Positions 62,840 through 64,000 of a stretch of DNA of 64,000 nt are shown piece after piece. This DNA is from Melanocharis versteri (Eukaryota; Chordata; Aves; Passeriformes; Melanocharitidae). The translations under genes were made by a program, and so were the position numbers. Under the pieces are notes generated by a model. It made no database searches and had not been told where the DNA came from. It worked only from the letters and a program-made list of their open reading frames with translations. Location of the stretch: NCBI GenBank assembly GCA_013397845.1, contig VZTG01007438.1, forward strand, positions 164,909 to 228,908, in the 5' to 3' direction. The stretch's first letter is position 1. Every line of letters begins with the position of its first letter.

Positions 62840-64000
62840 TGTGTGAGAACACACGGCACAGGGGATAAACAAGAGGAATTAGGGACATGTGCACGCCTGC
62901 AGGGCTGTGATCTTGTGTCCTGGGATGCCTGCTGTGGCTGGAGTGTTGGAATGGAAGGGGACAGCTCTTTAGGAAGGACAGCCAGGGGAGATGAGGGGAG
63001 GGTGTCACCCTCTATGGCAATGACCGGCCGGAGTGCATGGAGCAAAGTCTGGGGGGAAAGAGGAGCCAACCGAGAGCCTTTGGGTCAGGGTGAAAGGCAG
63101 GGCAGGGGGAGGTGACATTGTGCTGGGGGTCTGCTGCAGCTGCCAGGCCAGGAAGCACTCGAGGTCCTCTGTGGGCGTTCTCACATTCAGGAGTCCTGGA
63201 GTTCGTGGGGGACTTTATCACCCTGATAGCTGTTGGAAGGACAACACAACAGAGCATAAGCAACCCAGGAGACTCCTGGAATGCATTGATGGTGACTCCT
63301 CCAAGTCAGAGGAGCCAACAATGAGAGGTTCTGTGCTGGACCTTGTTCTCACCAACAAGTAGGATCTGGTGGGGAATGTGAAGCTCCAGGGCAGCCTGGG
63401 CTGCAGTGACCATGAAGTGATGGAGCTTGAGATCCTCAGGGCAGTGATTAGGGTGCACAGTAAGCTCAATACCCTGGACTTCAGCAGAGCTGATTTTGAC
63501 CTATTCAGAGATCTACTTGATAGAGTGCCATGGGATGTAGCCCTGGAGGGAAGAGAAGCCTGAGAAAGGTGGTTAATATTCAAGAATTATCTCCTCCAAG
63601 CTGAGGAATGATGCATCCCAACATCCTCCAAAGAGGAAATCCTCTTTGGATTTCCTCCAAAGAGGAAATCAGGTAAAAATTCTAGGACGCCTCTATGGAT
63701 GAACAAAGAGCTCCTGGACGAACTTAAACACGAAAAAGAAGCCTACAGCAGGTGGAAGCAAGGACAGATAGCCTGAGAGGGATACAGAGAGATTGTCTGA
63801 GCAGCCAGGGGTCAGGTTAAGAAAGCTAAAGCCCAGAAAGAATTAAGTCTGGGTAGGGATGTCACGGGCAACAAGAAAAGCCTCTGTAGATATGTTCACA
63901 ATAAAAGAAAGACCAGGGAAAATGTGGGCCCTCTCCAGAAGGAAACGAGAGACCTGATTATCTGTATGTGAAGAAGGACAAGGTACATAACAATTTTTTT
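62840..64000 (+). mobile_element. CR1 LINE ORF2 copy (endonuclease to linker region), 5'-truncated and frameshifted
   Basis: Conceptual translation in shifting frames follows avian CR1 ORF2 in order. An N-terminal endonuclease start with GDKQEELGTCARLQGCDLV lies near 62857-62913, WSVGMEGDS near 62938-62964, and EEPTESLWVRVKGRAGGGD near 63060-63115. These are followed by CWKDNTTEHKQPRRLLECID (about 63228-63287) and SVLDLVLTNK (about 63330-63359). GSLGCSDHEV (about 63390-63419) contains the SDH motif that ends the AP-endonuclease domain, and ADFDLFRDLLDRVPWDVALEG lies near 63492-63554. The linker toward the reverse transcriptase continues to the window end. Several frameshifts, stop codons (such as the one right after LVLTNK at 63360) and an inserted palindromic duplication at 63625-63670 make it non-functional. 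It lies in sense orientation in PRKAR2B intron 1. Confidence 0.92.
63625..63670 (+). repeat. direct plus inverted duplication inside the CR1 copy
   Basis: The 17-mer CCTCCAAAGAGGAAATC is present at 63625-63641 and 63654-63670. The bases between them complete inverted copies, so that GAGGAAATCC (63633-63642) pairs with GGATTTCCTC (63648-63657). It is a small snap-back duplication that disrupts the ORF2 remnant. Confidence 0.85.

Noticed and set aside
63033..63563. Overlapping frames on both strands near the right end as possible genes
   Set aside because: They are pieces of a frameshifted CR1 ORF2, and the minus-strand ones are its complement.
1..64000. CRISPR arrays, tRNA or rRNA genes, operons or prokaryotic-style systems
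   Set aside because: No regularly spaced repeats, no cloverleaf-type sequences noticed, and the gene structure is clearly that of a vertebrate nuclear genome.

Overview
This is vertebrate nuclear DNA, almost certainly from a bird. The coding sequence is split into short exons with GT-AG introns. The interspersed repeats are chicken-repeat-1 (CR1) LINEs plus one short ERV solo LTR of a type widespread in birds. Two protein-coding genes, both on the + strand, can be supported. They are neighbours in the same order in mammals, PIK3CG then PRKAR2B.

Layout. Positions 1-613 hold the 3' end of a CR1 element inside a PIK3CG intron. From 1456 to 16727 lie seven exons that encode the last ~340 residues of the phosphoinositide 3-kinase catalytic subunit gamma: most of the kinase domain, including P-loop, catalytic loop, DFG motif, activation loop and C-terminal regulatory helices. 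The 5' part of the gene is off the left edge. A 506-bp antisense solo LTR (3759-4264) with a perfect 5-bp target duplication sits in the third visible intron. After the stop codon comes an AT-rich probable 3' UTR with candidate poly(A) signals up to about 18.4 kb.

From about 18.4 to 41.5 kb is intergenic DNA with no gene I can support. It contains one CR1 fragment (29764-30180), low-complexity tracts and a weak hint of a decayed retroelement near 23.7 kb. At 41.5-42.5 kb a strong CpG island, broken by a 451-N assembly gap, marks the start of PRKAR2B (RII-beta regulatory subunit of PKA). Only the end of its first coding exon is readable, with a conserved acidic motif. The remaining ~21 kb is read as PRKAR2B intron 1; no second coding exon was found. 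The window ends inside a 5'-truncated, frameshifted CR1 ORF2 copy (about 62840-64000).

The two genes are unrelated in mechanism (lipid-kinase signalling and cAMP/PKA signalling) and form no operon-like unit. I found no CRISPR array, tRNA, rRNA or novel system. The most solid non-gene observation is the LTR insertion with its intact target-site duplication. The other observations are small structures and assembly effects.
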